In this document: positions 10,402 to 21,550 of the stretch, piece after piece
How the letters are laid out: every line of letters begins with the position of its first letter
How positions within the stretch are numbered: position 1 is the first letter of the stretch
DNA from: Breviolum minutum Mf 1.05b.01
Lineage: Eukaryota; Sar; Dinophyceae; Suessiales; Symbiodiniaceae
NCBI GenBank assembly: GCA_000507305.1
Contig: DF239573.1
Location: forward strand, 121,019 to 185,018
DNA length: 64,000 bases
Reading direction: 5' to 3'
Position numbers and translations under genes: made by a program
Notes under the pieces: generated by a model
What the model saw: the letters and a program-made list of their open reading frames with translations, nothing else
Told to the model about the DNA's origin: nothing
Database searches by the model: none

Positions 10402-10481
10402 GGATCGATCCTGATCCCAAGGCCGAGCATTTCTCGTGGACACTTGGTGCGGGAACTCGGGGCTTCAGAGCTTCCTCTTGG
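10402..10481 (+). CDS. Candidate internal exon, product unknown
   Basis: An 80-bp GC-rich island between an acceptor-like accagtcctacag and a donor-like GTAATA. The best frame gives IDPDPKAEHFSWTLGAGT and starts in phase 1, ends in phase 0. A second plus frame and one minus frame are also open, so frame and strand are uncertain. Confidence 0.35.
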
Positions 10482-10510
10482 GTAATAGGGCGAAGCTGTT
10501 GAAGCAGTGA

Positions 10511-10745
10511 TACCCTCCGGTAATCTAACATAGCAATGGAAAATCCACCATTTGAAGATGTATTTCCTATTTCCTATTCAAGATGGGGATTTTCCATTGC
10601 TATGTTTGTTTACCGGAGGGTACTGTTGATGGCAACCAGAAATTCGGCGAGAAAACCAGTTGAGTCGCTGGTAGTTGAAATCCCATTATTTACGACGGGT
10701 TTAAAAAAAAACATCCCAGGTGGTGATCGCTGGATTTCTGAAGCA
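10511..10745. mobile_element. Foldback element family K immediately followed by family E
   Basis: 10511-10622 is a near-perfect hairpin: taccctccggtaatctaaca at the left and its inverse ending taccggaggggta-like at the right, with the core atttgaagatgtatttcctat. Abutting it, from 10620, is a family E element (tactgttgatgg ... aaatcccattatttacgacggg ... catcccaggtgg). Further K copies lie near 12240, 15280, 51515 and 52921. Confidence 0.7.
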
Positions 10746-11009
10746 GCATCCTCAAAGAGAGAGAAATATGTGTTTCTTTGTTTTTATTGGATTGTAGCAT
10801 ACCATCCATGTATGGTGTAATTATTTTATATTTCTATAGTAAATGTAGGTATGCCCATATATACCATACATGGATGCTTTTTCTTAAGTGTTCTTTGCAG
10901 GTTTGGCCCTGGATGTTTCTGATCGGCAGCTTCAAAGGTGACATTTTGTTCGCATGTTTCATCACCAAACATGGCAGGAAAAATGCTACATAAATATAAC
11001 AGGTATGTA

Positions 11010-11225
11010 CTTCGGGGATCATCTTCCAGTTGGTAAGTGGGTGGGGATCACCCCCATCTCTAAGCCATAAAATGCCCATTTGGAAGGGGTCCGGGAACAA
11101 CCCGATCCTGAAGGGACTAAAAGGATCACCATGGTTATGTCCACCACGTATCCATCCATCCGGGTCCTGATCGTCCAAGCAGTCCTTACCTTGGTTTGGG
11201 AGGGTAAACGATGATCCCAAATCCT
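11010..11225. mobile_element. Foldback element, family D (GGATCATCC / GGATGATCC ends)
   Basis: Arms are ggggatcatcttccagttgg and its inverse ending gatgatccc. The interior has the family D signature (gtaagtgg, ccatttggaagggg, ggttatgtcc). It lies between exon-like islands at 10.4 and 11.4 kb. Confidence 0.5.
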
Positions 11226-11339
11226 ACCTTGGTTTAAAAAGCAAGCTGACACAACAAAAAGGATTTCCAACGCTAGCATGCAGTTTGTGTTGCAAGTTGG
11301 AGGTTTCAAGTGAAACATTTCCTTCCAGAAACGAGGTGA

Positions 11340-11441
11340 CTTCTTGGAGCACATAGGATAACTGTTGGGATGCGAGCGAAAAACCCCCGAAACGAGGCGA
11401 CGAGAATCATCCCCACCAAAACCTTGACCCGGTGGCATGAG
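11340..11441 (+). CDS. Candidate exon ending at a strong donor, product unknown
   Basis: The open frame reads through ATG 11370 (MRAKNPRNEATRIIPTK...) to ATGAG|GTAAGC at 11442. Eighteen of 24 codons end in G/C. No convincing acceptor was found, so the start is uncertain. The minus strand is open across the same bases. Confidence 0.35.
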
Positions 11442-11645
11442 GTAAGCATCCTGGTTTCGGAGGGTTTTGTCTCGCATCTCAAGGATCAAACCAAACCCCC
11501 GGGTTGGGGAATCACCCCAAATATGGTGGTGATTGAGGAAGGGGTTTGTTTATCCTCAAAATGAACGAAAAATTTCAGGGTTTCGGGGAATTCTAGTTTC
11601 ATTTGCCCAGATTCATTTATTTTGTCCCCTTGATTTTCTTAAAAG

Positions 11646-11742
11646 GATAGATCTGGGGGCATCCCTCTTCCAACACGCCGTTTTGGACGTGGCTGAAGGT
11701 CTGTCCCTCCCGCAGTGTGACGCTCCATCCGGTGAAGCCTGA
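11646..11742 (-). CDS. Candidate exon, strand ambiguous
   Basis: On the minus strand an excellent acceptor (ttttttcagactcttcag) at about 11743 precedes an open frame with about three quarters of codons ending in G/C (GFTGWSVTLREGQTFSHVQN). The plus strand also reads as a 31-codon terminal exon (IDLGASLFQHAVLDVAEG..., stop 11740-11742) after cttaaaag. I prefer minus because of the polypyrimidine tract and codon bias. Confidence 0.4.
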
Positions 11743-11829
11743 AGAGTCTGAAAAAACTCAGATTCGAACCGGAGGGACGCAATTTGGGAGCCCTTGGGTT
11801 TTCGGTTGGGGGTAGATAGGGATTGGATT

Positions 11830-12470
11830 ATATTATCAATATAATACATATATAATATATATATATATATTTCTATAGATAACTGGGTATATCATGGGCA
11901 ATATTAACAATGAATATCTACTACATATACTATGCAATTATCGGGGTTGTAATATGGGGAATCTTGTCATTGACCAACCTTCGTTATATATATATATATA
12001 CAGCTTTTGTTGCAATTGCGACCTGGCGACCAACAAACCCATCCCTACCCCCAAGCCAACTATTTTCTTTTACTCCCGCCGAAAACAAACTTTTATCCCC
12101 TGAAAATCAATGGTTGGTTCAGATGGATCCTTTCCTATTTTTAGATAGTCCCTTTGAAGGGGGCGAATTTGTTAGTTTTCAGTTCTTTTTTGGTCGGCCT
12201 TGACTTCTAATCTAGGGGATTTACACCCTTGACAACCAACATAGCATTGGAAAATCCGCATTTTCAATAGGAAATACATCTTCAAATGGTGGGATGTTCC
12301 AGCTAGTCATGTTACTTCCCAATTTGACTTTACATACAATGTATTGTATATCTACCTATATTTACAATGGTAAATCACTATTAAACCACCATTTGGGGAA
12401 TATGAAACCTAACCAGAGTTTGATTATGGTGGATTTTCCAGGGATTTACCCATTGGATCCCCAAACAACG
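11830..12470. other. Non-coding stretch with TA tracts and repeat remnants
   Basis: TA-rich tracts at 11835-11875 and 11982-12000; a partial family K element near 12235-12305; nothing that reads as coding. Confidence 0.5.
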
Positions 12471-12582
12471 ATCCAAACTTTTCCACTTCAAACATTACCG
12501 AGGCTCCAAGCACTTTTCGAGGCGCCAACAGCCTTTGGGCCGGGGAGACCTAAGAAGCCTTAATGGCGTCCAAAAAAATAAG

Positions 12583-12698
12583 TGATACGGTTGATGCTTC
12601 AGAAATCCGGCGAGAAAACCAGTAGTTTATCCCATTATTTATAGGGTTTGAAAAAAAAATCCAGGTGGTTGTTTCGTAATTCTGAACCATCAACAGTA
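12583..12698. mobile_element. Foldback element, family E (TACTGTTGATGGTTCAGAA ends)
   Basis: Left gatacggttgatgcttcagaa, right ttctgaaccatcaacagtat. The interior has aaatccggcgagaaaaccag and ttcccaggtggt-like text. Just upstream (12500-12563) is a short plus-strand open end (LQALFEAPTAFGPGRPKKP, stop) of unclear status. Confidence 0.65.
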
Positions 12699-13259
12699 TT
12701 TTGTCAAAATGTGTTTCTGTAGGATTCAGGAATGATTCCAAAACGTGAACATTTTTTTCCAGATTGCAAATTGGACGTTTTACCTTCCATCAAAAATTCA
12801 AATCCAGAACTGATTCGGATTTTTTCTTCCTGGCTGGGGAAATTTGGAAGATCTGACCTCGGTGAAGTTTGATCGATTTTGCTGGAAAACCAACGGAAGA
12901 CACTGGAAAAATTCCAACCGTTTGAAAAAGATGTATCTTCTATTAAACATTAGGTGATTTTTCAGCTAGTCATGTTAGTTTTCGGGGGTCAGGTAGTAGT
13001 TTGTTTGGTATCCAACTGTTGAACTTTCTGAAAAGGGTAAACAACTTATACCTACCAGCACCTTCCAGTCGGGGTGCCAATGGAAAACCCTAAGGGATGG
13101 TGAATTGACACCCTGTAAGCACCAAAATTTGTGGCTGCCACAAAAAAGAGACCAACACATTGTATTTTGAGTCATTCAGACATTGGGTGACCTTTTTTGA
13201 AGGCATACCCATTGAGCTACCTGTTCTTTTGAATGAAAATTGCCTTTGTTGGGTTTATA

Positions 13260-14650
13260 TCATTTTAATTTTGATTTTATGATTTTTTTTTTACCTTAGA
13301 TAGATCAAACTATCAAAATCGATAAATACGCCCGTCATTCTGAGGTGCCAACAATAATCAGATATATCAAAATCAATATCAAATAAAAAATATACGATTT
13401 ATTATAGATATCATTAAGATCATTTATAAATAATTAAAACACATAATAATAATTTCTAAAAAAATAAATGAATATATTAATATATAATTTTTAGAATTAT
13501 TAAGATAAAATATTGGTTTTTAAAATTCTCGGTTATAAGAAATATATATAATTAATGGATTCGGAATTAATATAAAGAGATATTTTATAAGATAGATTAT
13601 TTTTTATATTAAGATATCTAAAAGAATATAATAATATTATATTTATTTTAAATTTTTTAAAATAATAAAAATTNNNNNNNNNNNNNNNNNNNNNNNNNNN
13701 NNNNNNNNNNNNNNNNNNNNNNNNNNNNNNNNNNNNNNNNNNNNNNNNNNNNNNNNNNNNNNNNNNNNNNNNNNNNNNNNNNNNNNNNNNNNNNNNNNNN
13801 NNNNNNNNNNNNNNNNNNNNNNNNNNNNNNNNNNNNNNNNNNNNNNNNNNNNNNNNNNNNNNNNNNNNNNNNNNNNNNNNNNNNNNNNNNNNNNNNNNNN
13901 NNNNNNNNNNNNNNNNNNNNNNNNNNNNNNNNNNNNNNNNNNNNNNNNNNNNNNNNNNNNNNNNNNNNNNNNNNNNNNNNNNNNNNNNNNNNNNNNNNNN
14001 NNNNNNNNNNNNNNNNNNNNNNNNNNNNNNNNNNNNNNNNNNNNNNNNNNNNNNNNNNNNNNNNNNNNNNNNNNNNNNNNNNNNNNNNNNNNNNNNNNNN
14101 NNNNNNNNNNNNNNNNNNNNNNNNNNNNNNNNNNNNNNNNNNNNNNNNNNNNNNNNNNNNNNNNNNNNNNNNNNNNNNNNNNNNNNNNNNNNNNNNNNNN
14201 NNNNNNNNNNNNNNNNNNNNNNNNNNNNNNNNNNNNNNNNNNNNNNNNNNNNNNNNNNNNNNNNNNNNNNNNNNNNNNNNNNNNNNNNNNNNNNNNNNNA
14301 TATCTATTTTATCATCTTTAATTTTAATGTATAATTATTAAAAAAAATAAATATTTTTATCTAATTTCTAATCATATATAAATTATATTATAATATATAA
14401 TATATGAAATATATTCGAATATATATCTATTTATTAATATAAAAATAATTTTAAATAATATATTATTATATTTTGATATTATATATATGATTTTTATTAA
14501 TTAAATAATATATATATATAATTTTATTTTATTATTTGAAATTAATTTATATCAAAATATCATTTTTTTTTGTTTTTTATTTTTTTTAAATTAATTTTTT
14601 AAATATATTTATAATAATAAATCTAATTCATTTATATATTTTTGGATTTT
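13260..14650. other. Extremely AT-rich block containing an assembly gap
   Basis: GC falls abruptly to roughly a tenth. The sequence is TA/ATT-rich with no foldbacks and no coding signal. N bases fill 13674-14299 (626 positions). On both sides composition returns sharply to that of the rest of the window (near 13260 and 14655). Confidence 0.85.
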
Positions 14651-14720
14651 TAAACAATTCTCTCTCCGGATAATAAGGCCAGGATGGCCATTCGGGATGA
14701 TCAGTTTTTAAACCTCACAG

Positions 14721-14775
14721 GTCATTGCTTGCGGTTCTCCCGGTCATCGGAAAAGTCGAGGAAAAGATGGATTTT
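14721..14775 (+). CDS. Candidate exon, low confidence
   Basis: The acceptor-like tttttaaacctcacag precedes an open frame (SLLAVLPVIGKVEEKMDF). The 3' end is not defined. The minus strand is also open. Confidence 0.25.
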
Positions 14776-14837
14776 TTGAATGCTATATTTAAACAATGGT
14801 TCCTCATTGGTTCATAAGTATTATGATTTTTGGATGA

Positions 14838-14946
14838 TAGCTGTTGATAGAAGAAATCCGGCTAACCAGTTGATTGATAGTTTACCCCATTGTATTTAAA
14901 ACGTTTTGTACATCCCGGGTGGTACCGAATTCCTTCCATCAACATC
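14838..14946. mobile_element. Foldback element, family E (degenerate)
   Basis: Recognisable by gctgttgatagaagaaatcc, the inner agtttaccccattgtattta, catcccgggtggt and the closing ccatcaacatc. Confidence 0.45.
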
Positions 14947-15449
14947 TCCATATCCTCATATAATTGAATAATTTTTAATTTCATTTCATCCCAATGTAAA
15001 GCAACCAACCAGGAAATATCTCAATCGTCCCCACCAAGACGACCTTGCATTTTGACTAGGGTATACCTTTTAAGCTTTCATTTGCAAATTGCATTCTTGG
15101 CAGGGTTTACGCATCCCAAGCGATATCCCTAGTCATTAACCTCCATTTTGCGGCACAAGGATCACCTGAAAGTTTCAAACCCCAAGAACATTCACCACCC
15201 ACTTTTAGCACTCAAATAAAGAAGTTGAGGCAAGGCAATATAGCTTCTGACAAATGAACATGGCTAGCTGGAAGACCCCTACTTTTTAATGGGAAATACC
15301 AATCTTCAAATGGGTCCATCTTCTATGGCTATGTTCGTTTACCGGAGTGTAAATGTGGATATATGAAGCTCGTATGCACTGCATACACCTATGGTAAATC
15401 AACCAACCTGGTGGGTAGCAGTGAACATCTACCCATTTCATCCCATTTT

Positions 15450-15900
15450 CAGATTTGAGCAGTGGAACTGGAAAACACTCAGGTGACCTTCCAAGAAATC
15501 CTGCTTCGCTAATGACAGGATATTCTTCCATGGCTTGTGTAACGCAAGTTCCTGCTGAATTCCAGGCCAGGTTGTGTTGGCAGGTGTCCGGACACTGCTG
15601 CGACGTCTTTGGCAATTCGTGCAACGCATCAGGTCCAGAAGGAACGCCCCAACCTTCAGGCCCAGGCTTTGCATGCTGTTTTGCAACGGGGGTTCTGCAT
15701 CCTTTCGAGTTCTTCATCGGTGTTGGTTTTCTTAAGCACACCTTGAAGCACTTCTAGGCTGCACGGCCGATGGCCGGAGCAGGGGAGATCTTGTTCCAAT
15801 CTACCGGGTCCATGCTGTGGCATTACCAGAGGAATCGTAGGACATCTCCATTCCACCTTCTCTTGCTGCAATCAACGCATCTCTATCCCCACCTTTGAGG
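15450..15900 (-). CDS. Coding-like block, probably two or more minus-strand exons
   Basis: A GC-rich block open in several minus frames. The most coding-like texts are SLEVLQGVLKKTNTDEELER (about 15775-15715) and LGLKVGAFLLDLMRCTNCQR continuing to NILSLAKQDFLEG (about 15675-15480), the latter with about 60% G/C-ending codons. Possible borders are gtgcag near 15776 and a donor GTCACC near 15487. The frame changes, so introns or decay are likely. Family unknown; one plus frame of 100 codons is also open. Confidence 0.35.
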
Positions 15901-16083
15901 CTATTTTGGGGGCTATATTTAACGTACACAGACGTACTGACAGTAGCCCACCAAACCTGAAATCAGAATCATTGTTTAACAAATTGCTTTCTGGTTCCGG
16001 GGTAGTATAAGAACCCCTGAAGTAATATAAGAACCCCTGAACCAAGTCAATATATCTTTCATTGGGTCAGCATTTTTTGCTCC

Positions 16084-16216
16084 CAGACCCTGTTTGAAGA
16101 ATCCAAACAGGACAAAGTTGATGGACTGAATCCAGAAAGAAAAAACGGACCTCAACTTCTTCAAGATTTTGTCCACGAAACCCAGGGGTACAATATCACA
16201 ACAGTGCTTAGCCCTA
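16084..16216 (-). CDS. Candidate exon, product unknown
   Basis: The minus frame from an acceptor-like cacaactag reads CDIVPLGFVDKILKKLRSVF and then FWIQSINFVLFGFFKQG, with most codons ending in G/C and a partly hydrophobic, possibly membrane-associated stretch. A GTCTGG donor follows. A plus frame (LFEESKQDKVDGLNPERKNG) is open but has poor codon bias. Confidence 0.35.
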
Positions 16217-16595
16217 GTTGTGGTTGTGGAGATTACTTGTCATTGACTATCCCACTTCCACCAATAGTATCTCCCACTCTTCCATAACTTCTCAACACCT
16301 TTGCACACTACAAGGGGAACAAAAACACCGGAAAAATCAACGTTTTCCATCCACATCACCTCCCACACCTAGTCCACCCATAAAATCCATTCATGTTGAA
16401 TCCTTTCCATAATATCATCGTCAGAAATATACGATTTTTTCATATCCTCCCTGGAAGTAGCAGTTCGCCCCTGAACAAATGGTGGTTAGGAAACGGGGAA
16501 ACCATCCTTTCCCTTTTGGGAAATCATATTTTTCAGGTGCGAACTGTTTTTTTCAGGAAGGATATCTTTTTCATGAATTTTACGCGAGAGATAAT

Positions 16596-16689
16596 CTACT
16601 TGGTGGTTTCAACCCATCTGAAAAAAATACATCAAAGTGGATCCCCAGGTAGGGGTTAAAAATAAACAGTCTTTGAAGCCACCACCTAG
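16596..16689. mobile_element. Foldback element, family C
   Basis: ctacttggtggtttcaaccc at the left, tttgaagccaccacctag at the right, core gtggatccccaggtagggg. Confidence 0.75.
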
Positions 16690-16859
16690 CTTTACCTGTT
16701 ACAGCCTATAAAATATGTTTGTTACTAGTACCACCTTTTTTTCTATAGCCCCTATATATTTGGGTAGTATCATCCCCAATATACTAAACAAATTAGCATC
16801 CTCCAATGTCATTTGAAGCTCAGCATCGCACGTTCTAAGTTCTTGCTTGCATCTGGAAG

Positions 16860-16937
16860 GCCCTGAACGGATGCCTGCGGAAAAATATCGGCGAAGTGGC
16901 ACATTCCAGGAACTTCCAAGAATGGGACCTCCTCATG
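16860..16937 (+). CDS. Candidate exon of a plus-strand gene (16.9-20.7 kb)
   Basis: 78 bp, 26 whole codons, phase 0 at both ends: acceptor gcatctggaag, donor ATG|GTAAGC. The peptide contains NGCLRKNIGEVAHSRNFQEW; 17 of 26 codons end in G/C. Phase matches the next candidate exon at 17756. Confidence 0.45.
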
Positions 16938-17060
16938 GTAAGCTTCCCATACTATTCCCATGTCTTTAGGGATTCTTACGGGAGTGTTATGGCCATGCTA
17001 TTCCCATACTATTCCCACATCTTTAGGGATTCGAAACTGGGAGTGGAATCAGGGAATAGT
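16938..17060. repeat. Short direct repeat within an intron
   Basis: The segment ccatactattcccat-g/ca-tctttagggattc occurs twice about 58 bp apart; a third, inverted fragment (gggaatagtatagg) follows. Confidence 0.6.
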
Positions 17061-17755
17061 ATAGGGCCCAAGGGGTCCTATTACTGGCGGTCACTGAAAA
17101 TCCCACTGATCGACAGGATTCGTATAAATTTCGTACCTGGAACTCCAAACAACTCCAACCATATAACCATTTCCTATGTCAAGACTTTGAACCACCCAAT
17201 TGAAACAACCATTGAGATAGAAAATGACTATCAGGTTCCAGGTATATGTCTTTATTCAAAATTCCTTGTAAATAGTGAGAGAAAGTACCAACCTCAACTG
17301 ATGACCGGAGAATTTCTGACACATCAACAGTAATGATATAAAGTGAAAAATTAACGCACAACATATCTGATGCTTCACTTTTAATCATGAAACTCCTGGA
17401 TCATACTGTTGCTAAAGATTCCTGGACTCGAATCATGTTTACAAGAGTCAGAATGGAGGTACAGGTACGATTTTCCTCGGTAGGCAAACTTGTGCATCAT
17501 TTGGGTGCTTTTTTTGCCTGTTGAAAAAATGGCAAATCAACAATGGCAGCCATCAACCTGCCGCATTTCAGCCATCAACTTACAGCCACAAACAACCTCA
17601 TCATGTGGAATCTTTGGTGGACACAGACCACCACTTAGAGGGTTTTGAACACCCCCCAAACGCTGCTATTCAACATGAAAGAACTCCTTTTTTTTCCAAA
17701 CGGCTGATTCATTGCTGCGCTGCAACTCATTCGAAGCCATTTCATCTAACCTCAG

Positions 17756-17815
17756 GCGCTGCTTGGATTTGTTGCCATCTCCAAGGGTGCGTTTTACTGC
17801 TCTTTGTTGCTTGAA
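17756..17815 (+). CDS. Candidate exon of the same plus-strand gene
   Basis: Acceptor catctaacctcag, then an open frame ALLGFVAISKGAFYCSLLLE. It begins in phase 0, compatible with the exon ending at 16937. The minus strand is closed by stops here. The donor is uncertain (GTCAAC at 17816, or GTGCGT at about 17787). Confidence 0.4.
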
Positions 17816-18351
17816 GTCAACTTAAACATATCCCACTTAGATGGGTGAAATTTGTTCATGGTAAAATTTTGCATCCCAATGGTAGAAAGGATCAACGAAG
17901 AAGCACCACCATCAACAAAAATCAGAAAAAAAAGATCTCCACCAACTGAAGGCTGGATATGAAGATCGTTGATCTTCCGTTCTCCACCCACCGAACCATT
18001 GGATATGATAGCTGATATTTTTGATCATCGATGTGTTGAAACGTATTCATATCTGAACTTAAGTTAAAGTTTTGGTCTTTTCGGTACTTTGCGTTTACTG
18101 CAGGTCGGTAGCACATGAACGAAACAACACCACCGAAATTTAACGATTTGATCCCCAAAATGGCATCAACATAGCCACATTTGAAAGGAACTTACCTTCT
18201 CCAAACCATCATTTTTAGTATGAAAGTTGAACTTCCGGCCAATAGTTAATACATCGGGATCAACCACTTCAGCATCAAAGACCAAATTTCAAGCCATTTT
18301 TTGGAAGATTTCCCCTGGACTCTCTATTCATCTCTTTCAGATGAGCAAGGT

Positions 18352-18495
18352 TCAAAAACCCTAACATGACATTCCATGAAATTGTGGTTGGTTCATAGGA
18401 ATCATTTACCATTGCCTTATGAAATAATTTCCGACAAAACTGTAACTGGCGAGTATTTCATCCCACCCCAAAAGAAAACACAACGGCTAGCTCAG
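18352..18495. repeat. Interspersed repeat, family F
   Basis: Carries the family F string: tgacattccatgaaatt, ggttggttcata, ccttatgaaataat, gtatttcatcccacccc. It is not a foldback. Other copies are near 22610, 24610, 33385, 34770, 45520, 49112, 56035, 57475, 58735 and 62585. Confidence 0.65.
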
Positions 18496-18556
18496 GGTCA
18501 ACTGGTTGGATTGCTCAGATTGACATCAGATTGACCCTCATGAATTTTCAATCAAG

Positions 18557-18681
18557 AAACAAATCTCCTACTTGATGAAGGAGCACCACAACACGTCGCA
18601 CCTCTCGTTCTTCATCGCTTACCTTTGGAAGTTGGGAGGGGTCACAAAGTGCCAAAGCCACGAATGGCGTTTTTCCAAGAG
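18557..18681 (+). CDS. Candidate exon of the same plus-strand gene
   Basis: The open frame after ttttcaatcaag reads KQISYLMKEHHNTSHLSFF and on to CQSHEWRFSKR, with very strong G/C bias at third positions in its first half. The donor is uncertain (GTTCTG at 18682 or an earlier GTCACA). A second plus frame is open to a stop near 18730. Confidence 0.4.
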
Positions 18682-19049
18682 GTTCTGCTTAGTCTTTACC
18701 CTGGCACAACAAGAATTTCAATGAAATCTTGATTGATTTGTCAAAGATTCCCACAGTAAAGTCGTATGACATGTTCCTCAAGATTGAGAATTGACGATAA
18801 AGTTTGGGGTTCACAATTTTTTTGGAATGATTTCAACCAGTTCTATAGCACAGGCATGCAACAGGAACCTAAATAAACACCCGATGTAGAATCAAACCCT
18901 TCATAAATAAAACGCAAACTTACAACTTACACCTGAAGCCTGAAAATATACTTATAAAAACAGATATCAGTTGACTACCACAATCTCCCCAATCTAAATT
19001 TCACCACCCAGTGATTACCCGTGGTTACCTTTCAACCATTTTTCCATAG

Positions 19050-19155
19050 GACGAGCTGCATAGCTGGCATTGCGAAGGATCGAACCAAATTCGCCTCAGC
19101 CGCCCCATTAGTGGAAGGCCGAACGGCTGGGTGTCTTCCCAAAGGACCATGAAAG
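19050..19155 (+). CDS. Candidate exon of the same plus-strand gene
   Basis: 106 bp. Clear acceptor (accatttttccatag), donor AAAG|GTTGAC. The reading DELHSWHCEGSNQIRLSRPI runs to the donor with about two thirds of codons ending in G/C. Family unknown. Confidence 0.5.
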
Positions 19156-19662
19156 GTTGACTTCTCACTGAAACAAGGACAAGCATCTTCCAAATTTGCT
19201 TGCTTCGGATTTGATGGTTGGATGGAAGAAACCAAAAAGAAAGAATGTCCCAAGAAAAATGATAGCATTCTTACAGAAAGCCGAGCAACATCAAATGATT
19301 TTCCTTTTTCAAAGGTCTTTTTGAAATGAAATTACCCAGCTGTTCAATTTTTTTGGGGGGTGTACATTCATTTGAGCGATCATTTCTGCTGACATCGGTT
19401 ATGATGATTTACCCAAACAATGCAATATGCTTTATGTCAAATCCGTGAAAATTACCGCATATTTTCTTTTTTGATTCCTCCAATATGGGTGATCTTTGAT
19501 TTGTTGTTTCTTCCGATGATTGTTTGGATCCTCTCTACTGTGGGATTCTAAATCGCTACCACCATCATTCGAGTTGACATATCTTTGGTTCCTTTTTTTC
19601 CAACCAAAAACCAGCAAATCTGACAGAACAAAATGAAACTTGCTTTGCAAATTATGAACTTT

Positions 19663-19769
19663 ACATCCCTGAGGATTAACATGGAACATAATCATGGAGG
19701 TTTGGAAGATCATTTTCCTTTCTAAATGGGGGATTTGTAGGTTCCGCGTTAATCTTCCAGGGTGTAATC
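19663..19769. mobile_element. Foldback element, family B
   Basis: tccctgaggattaacatgg at the left, gcgttaatcttccagggtgt at the right, and the shared interior (ggaggtttggaagatcattt; gtaggttcc). Confidence 0.7.
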
Positions 19770-20070
19770 TCTATGGTTCAATGGAAAACCCGGATTTTTT
19801 CACCATGATCGCTTCTCTTTGAGGTCGGTCCATGGCGGGATCACGCCATGTATCTGTGGCTAGCTGTACATACAAATAGAGATATGTATATAAGAACATA
19901 TATATATATAGATATATATGTAAATATGTATATACACCAGCAAAGTACAATATTTCAGTGACCTACTCTTTATCCACTCAAACATGTGATACAAATATAT
20001 TGAATATTTGCCCCTCCAACTACCAAACAACCTTAAACCTCCCTTAAACCTTGCTAAGCAACTGTTGTAG

Positions 20071-20139
20071 TACACGCCTCTGGCCGGATCGGTCGGCGTT
20101 GCCATCGTCGGCATCCCGGTGGAGTTGTGGGATGAAGAG
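20071..20139 (+). CDS. Candidate exon (strand ambiguous), plus-strand gene
   Basis: 69 bp, 23 codons in phase 0 both ends. Acceptor gcaactgttgtag, donor GAAGAG|GTCTCC. The reading YTPLAGSVGVAIVGIPVELW has about 80% G/C-ending codons. The minus strand 20148-20050 is also a perfect 33-codon exon model (acceptor ggattggacag, donor GTTTAA; LHRDADDGNADRSGQRR), so the strand is not certain. Confidence 0.42.
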
Positions 20140-20555
20140 GTCTCCTGACTGTCCAATCCAATGGGAAGGTGGGGGTTCCAGGTATGAGAAAGATATATGT
20201 ATACATAAATATAAATGTAAACATCAATATATAAACACCATGAATACATAAATTTAGCATTTTTTGAAATGCATCCGTAGATCAACTATGTATCTAATTT
20301 AAACATGAACAATGAACAATATTCATAATCATATTCTACAAATGCATTTGATAAATGCAACTATGTCAATAACTCTAGGAATAAAGAAATTGCATTAAAT
20401 CCATGGAAATCATGGCTTAACTTCTTCCCTTTTCTTCATCAGCATTTCGGAATGGGACATCTGAAAATTCCAAGATTACAGGACTCCAATCTTCCCCAAC
20501 AGAAGTGGTTAACTCAATTGTTAACTCCTTTTGTTGAACAACTCGTAGCCTTTAG

Positions 20556-20653
20556 CCTGCGAGGGGCTGGGGGATTCCAGTGCAGCTCCTGGTGAAAATC
20601 CCCGTGCTGGCCAACACCTGTTTGAGGATTCATTCGGCCTGGGGCAACACCAG
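20556..20653 (+). CDS. Candidate exon of the same plus-strand gene
   Basis: 98 bp. Acceptor ctcgtagcctttag, donor ACCAG|GTCTTC. The reading PARGWGIPVQLLVKIPVLAN has about 70% G/C-ending codons and ends in phase 2. The minus strand is open too, with weaker bias. Confidence 0.45.
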
Positions 20654-20969
20654 GTCTTCCGCGAAAACAAAAAGTAATTGAACGCCAATCTCTTGTAAAA
20701 TATCAACAGGCAAAACTAACTCGGGTGATTTCTACGGTTACTGGGACTAAAGATGTTCCAATATAAACATAAACATCAAATATGCACAGTATATATGTAT
20801 ACATTTTCCTCAAAACAACTCTGCTACGAAACGTGTGTTTTCTGACTTGAAACTATCGTTTCCAGAGCCCGCAGAAACTTCACTTTAGTCGCGCAAAACA
20901 AAGCTTTTTGGGGGAAATTTGTTGGCATATGAAAAACATTCGTTTCAAAAAATCAATTTTCTTATTATA

Positions 20970-21120
20970 TATCTTTGGTGGTTCTCGCGGAACAGGCAAA
21001 GATGGCTTCGAGGCGGATACCGCAACTTCGCAAAGTACTGCAACCCCCATAGCATGCAACAACAAAAAGCAGAACGGAATCGGCCTGGGAGCCACCCTAG
21101 AACCATTTCCACGTGAGTGC
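20970..21120. other. Coding-like island of unclear strand
   Basis: Both strands are open. Plus has an acceptor-like ggttctcgcggaacag and then MASRRIPQLRK; minus has acceptor-like tggttctag and a 45-codon frame with about 60% G/C-ending codons. No decision possible. Confidence 0.3.
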
Positions 21121-21211
21121 TCACATGAAAAAAACAAGTTTGGAACAGGACGCCGGAAACCAAACACGGAAAGAAAGGCTGAAAGAAACGTGTTGACATA
21201 AGCAAACAAAC

Positions 21212-21285
21212 ACACGAACGAACAAACAAACAAACAAACAAACAAACAAACAAACAAACAAACAAACAAACAAACAAACAAACGA
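21212..21285. repeat. (AAAC)n microsatellite
   Basis: About eighteen AAAC/ACAA tetranucleotides with a few A-to-G changes at the ends. It yields spurious minus-strand FVCL repeats. Confidence 0.9.
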
Positions 21286-21448
21286 ACCAACAAGCAAACC
21301 TCTGCAGAAACAAATTTGTTTTGGTAGTTTCTAACCGTGTTCCACAGATGTGGTTTGGATTTTCAATTCTTTCGGACTCTTCTCAAAACATCCCTTGGAC
21401 ACCCAAATAAAACTGCTCCAACATCACTACACACGTTGATTCACCAAG

Positions 21449-21550
21449 CCACCAAAGAGCTGTGCTGTGCGAGCATTTGCTTCACCATTCACGCCAACGA
21501 CGTCCAGCTCGACCTGCTCCTGGAAACCTGGGGCGGAGATCAGATCGATG
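21449..21550 (+). CDS. Candidate exon, product unknown
   Basis: Lies in a 138-codon plus-strand ORF (21337-21753). The central part (TKELCCASICFTIHANDVQL, then a Trp-Gly-Gly-Asp motif) has over three quarters of codons ending in G/C. Acceptor-like gattcaccaag, donor ATG|GTTCAA. The right part of the ORF (about 21590-21700) is a repeat also seen at 19150-19265, so only the centre is likely coding. Confidence 0.45.

Noticed and set aside
13260..14650. Mitochondrial or plastid insertion
   Set aside because: No organellar gene or rRNA fragment is recognisable in the AT-rich block, so I leave its nature open.
20880..21313. Minus-strand ORFs with FVCL repeats (signal-peptide-like)
   Set aside because: Products of the AAAC microsatellite.
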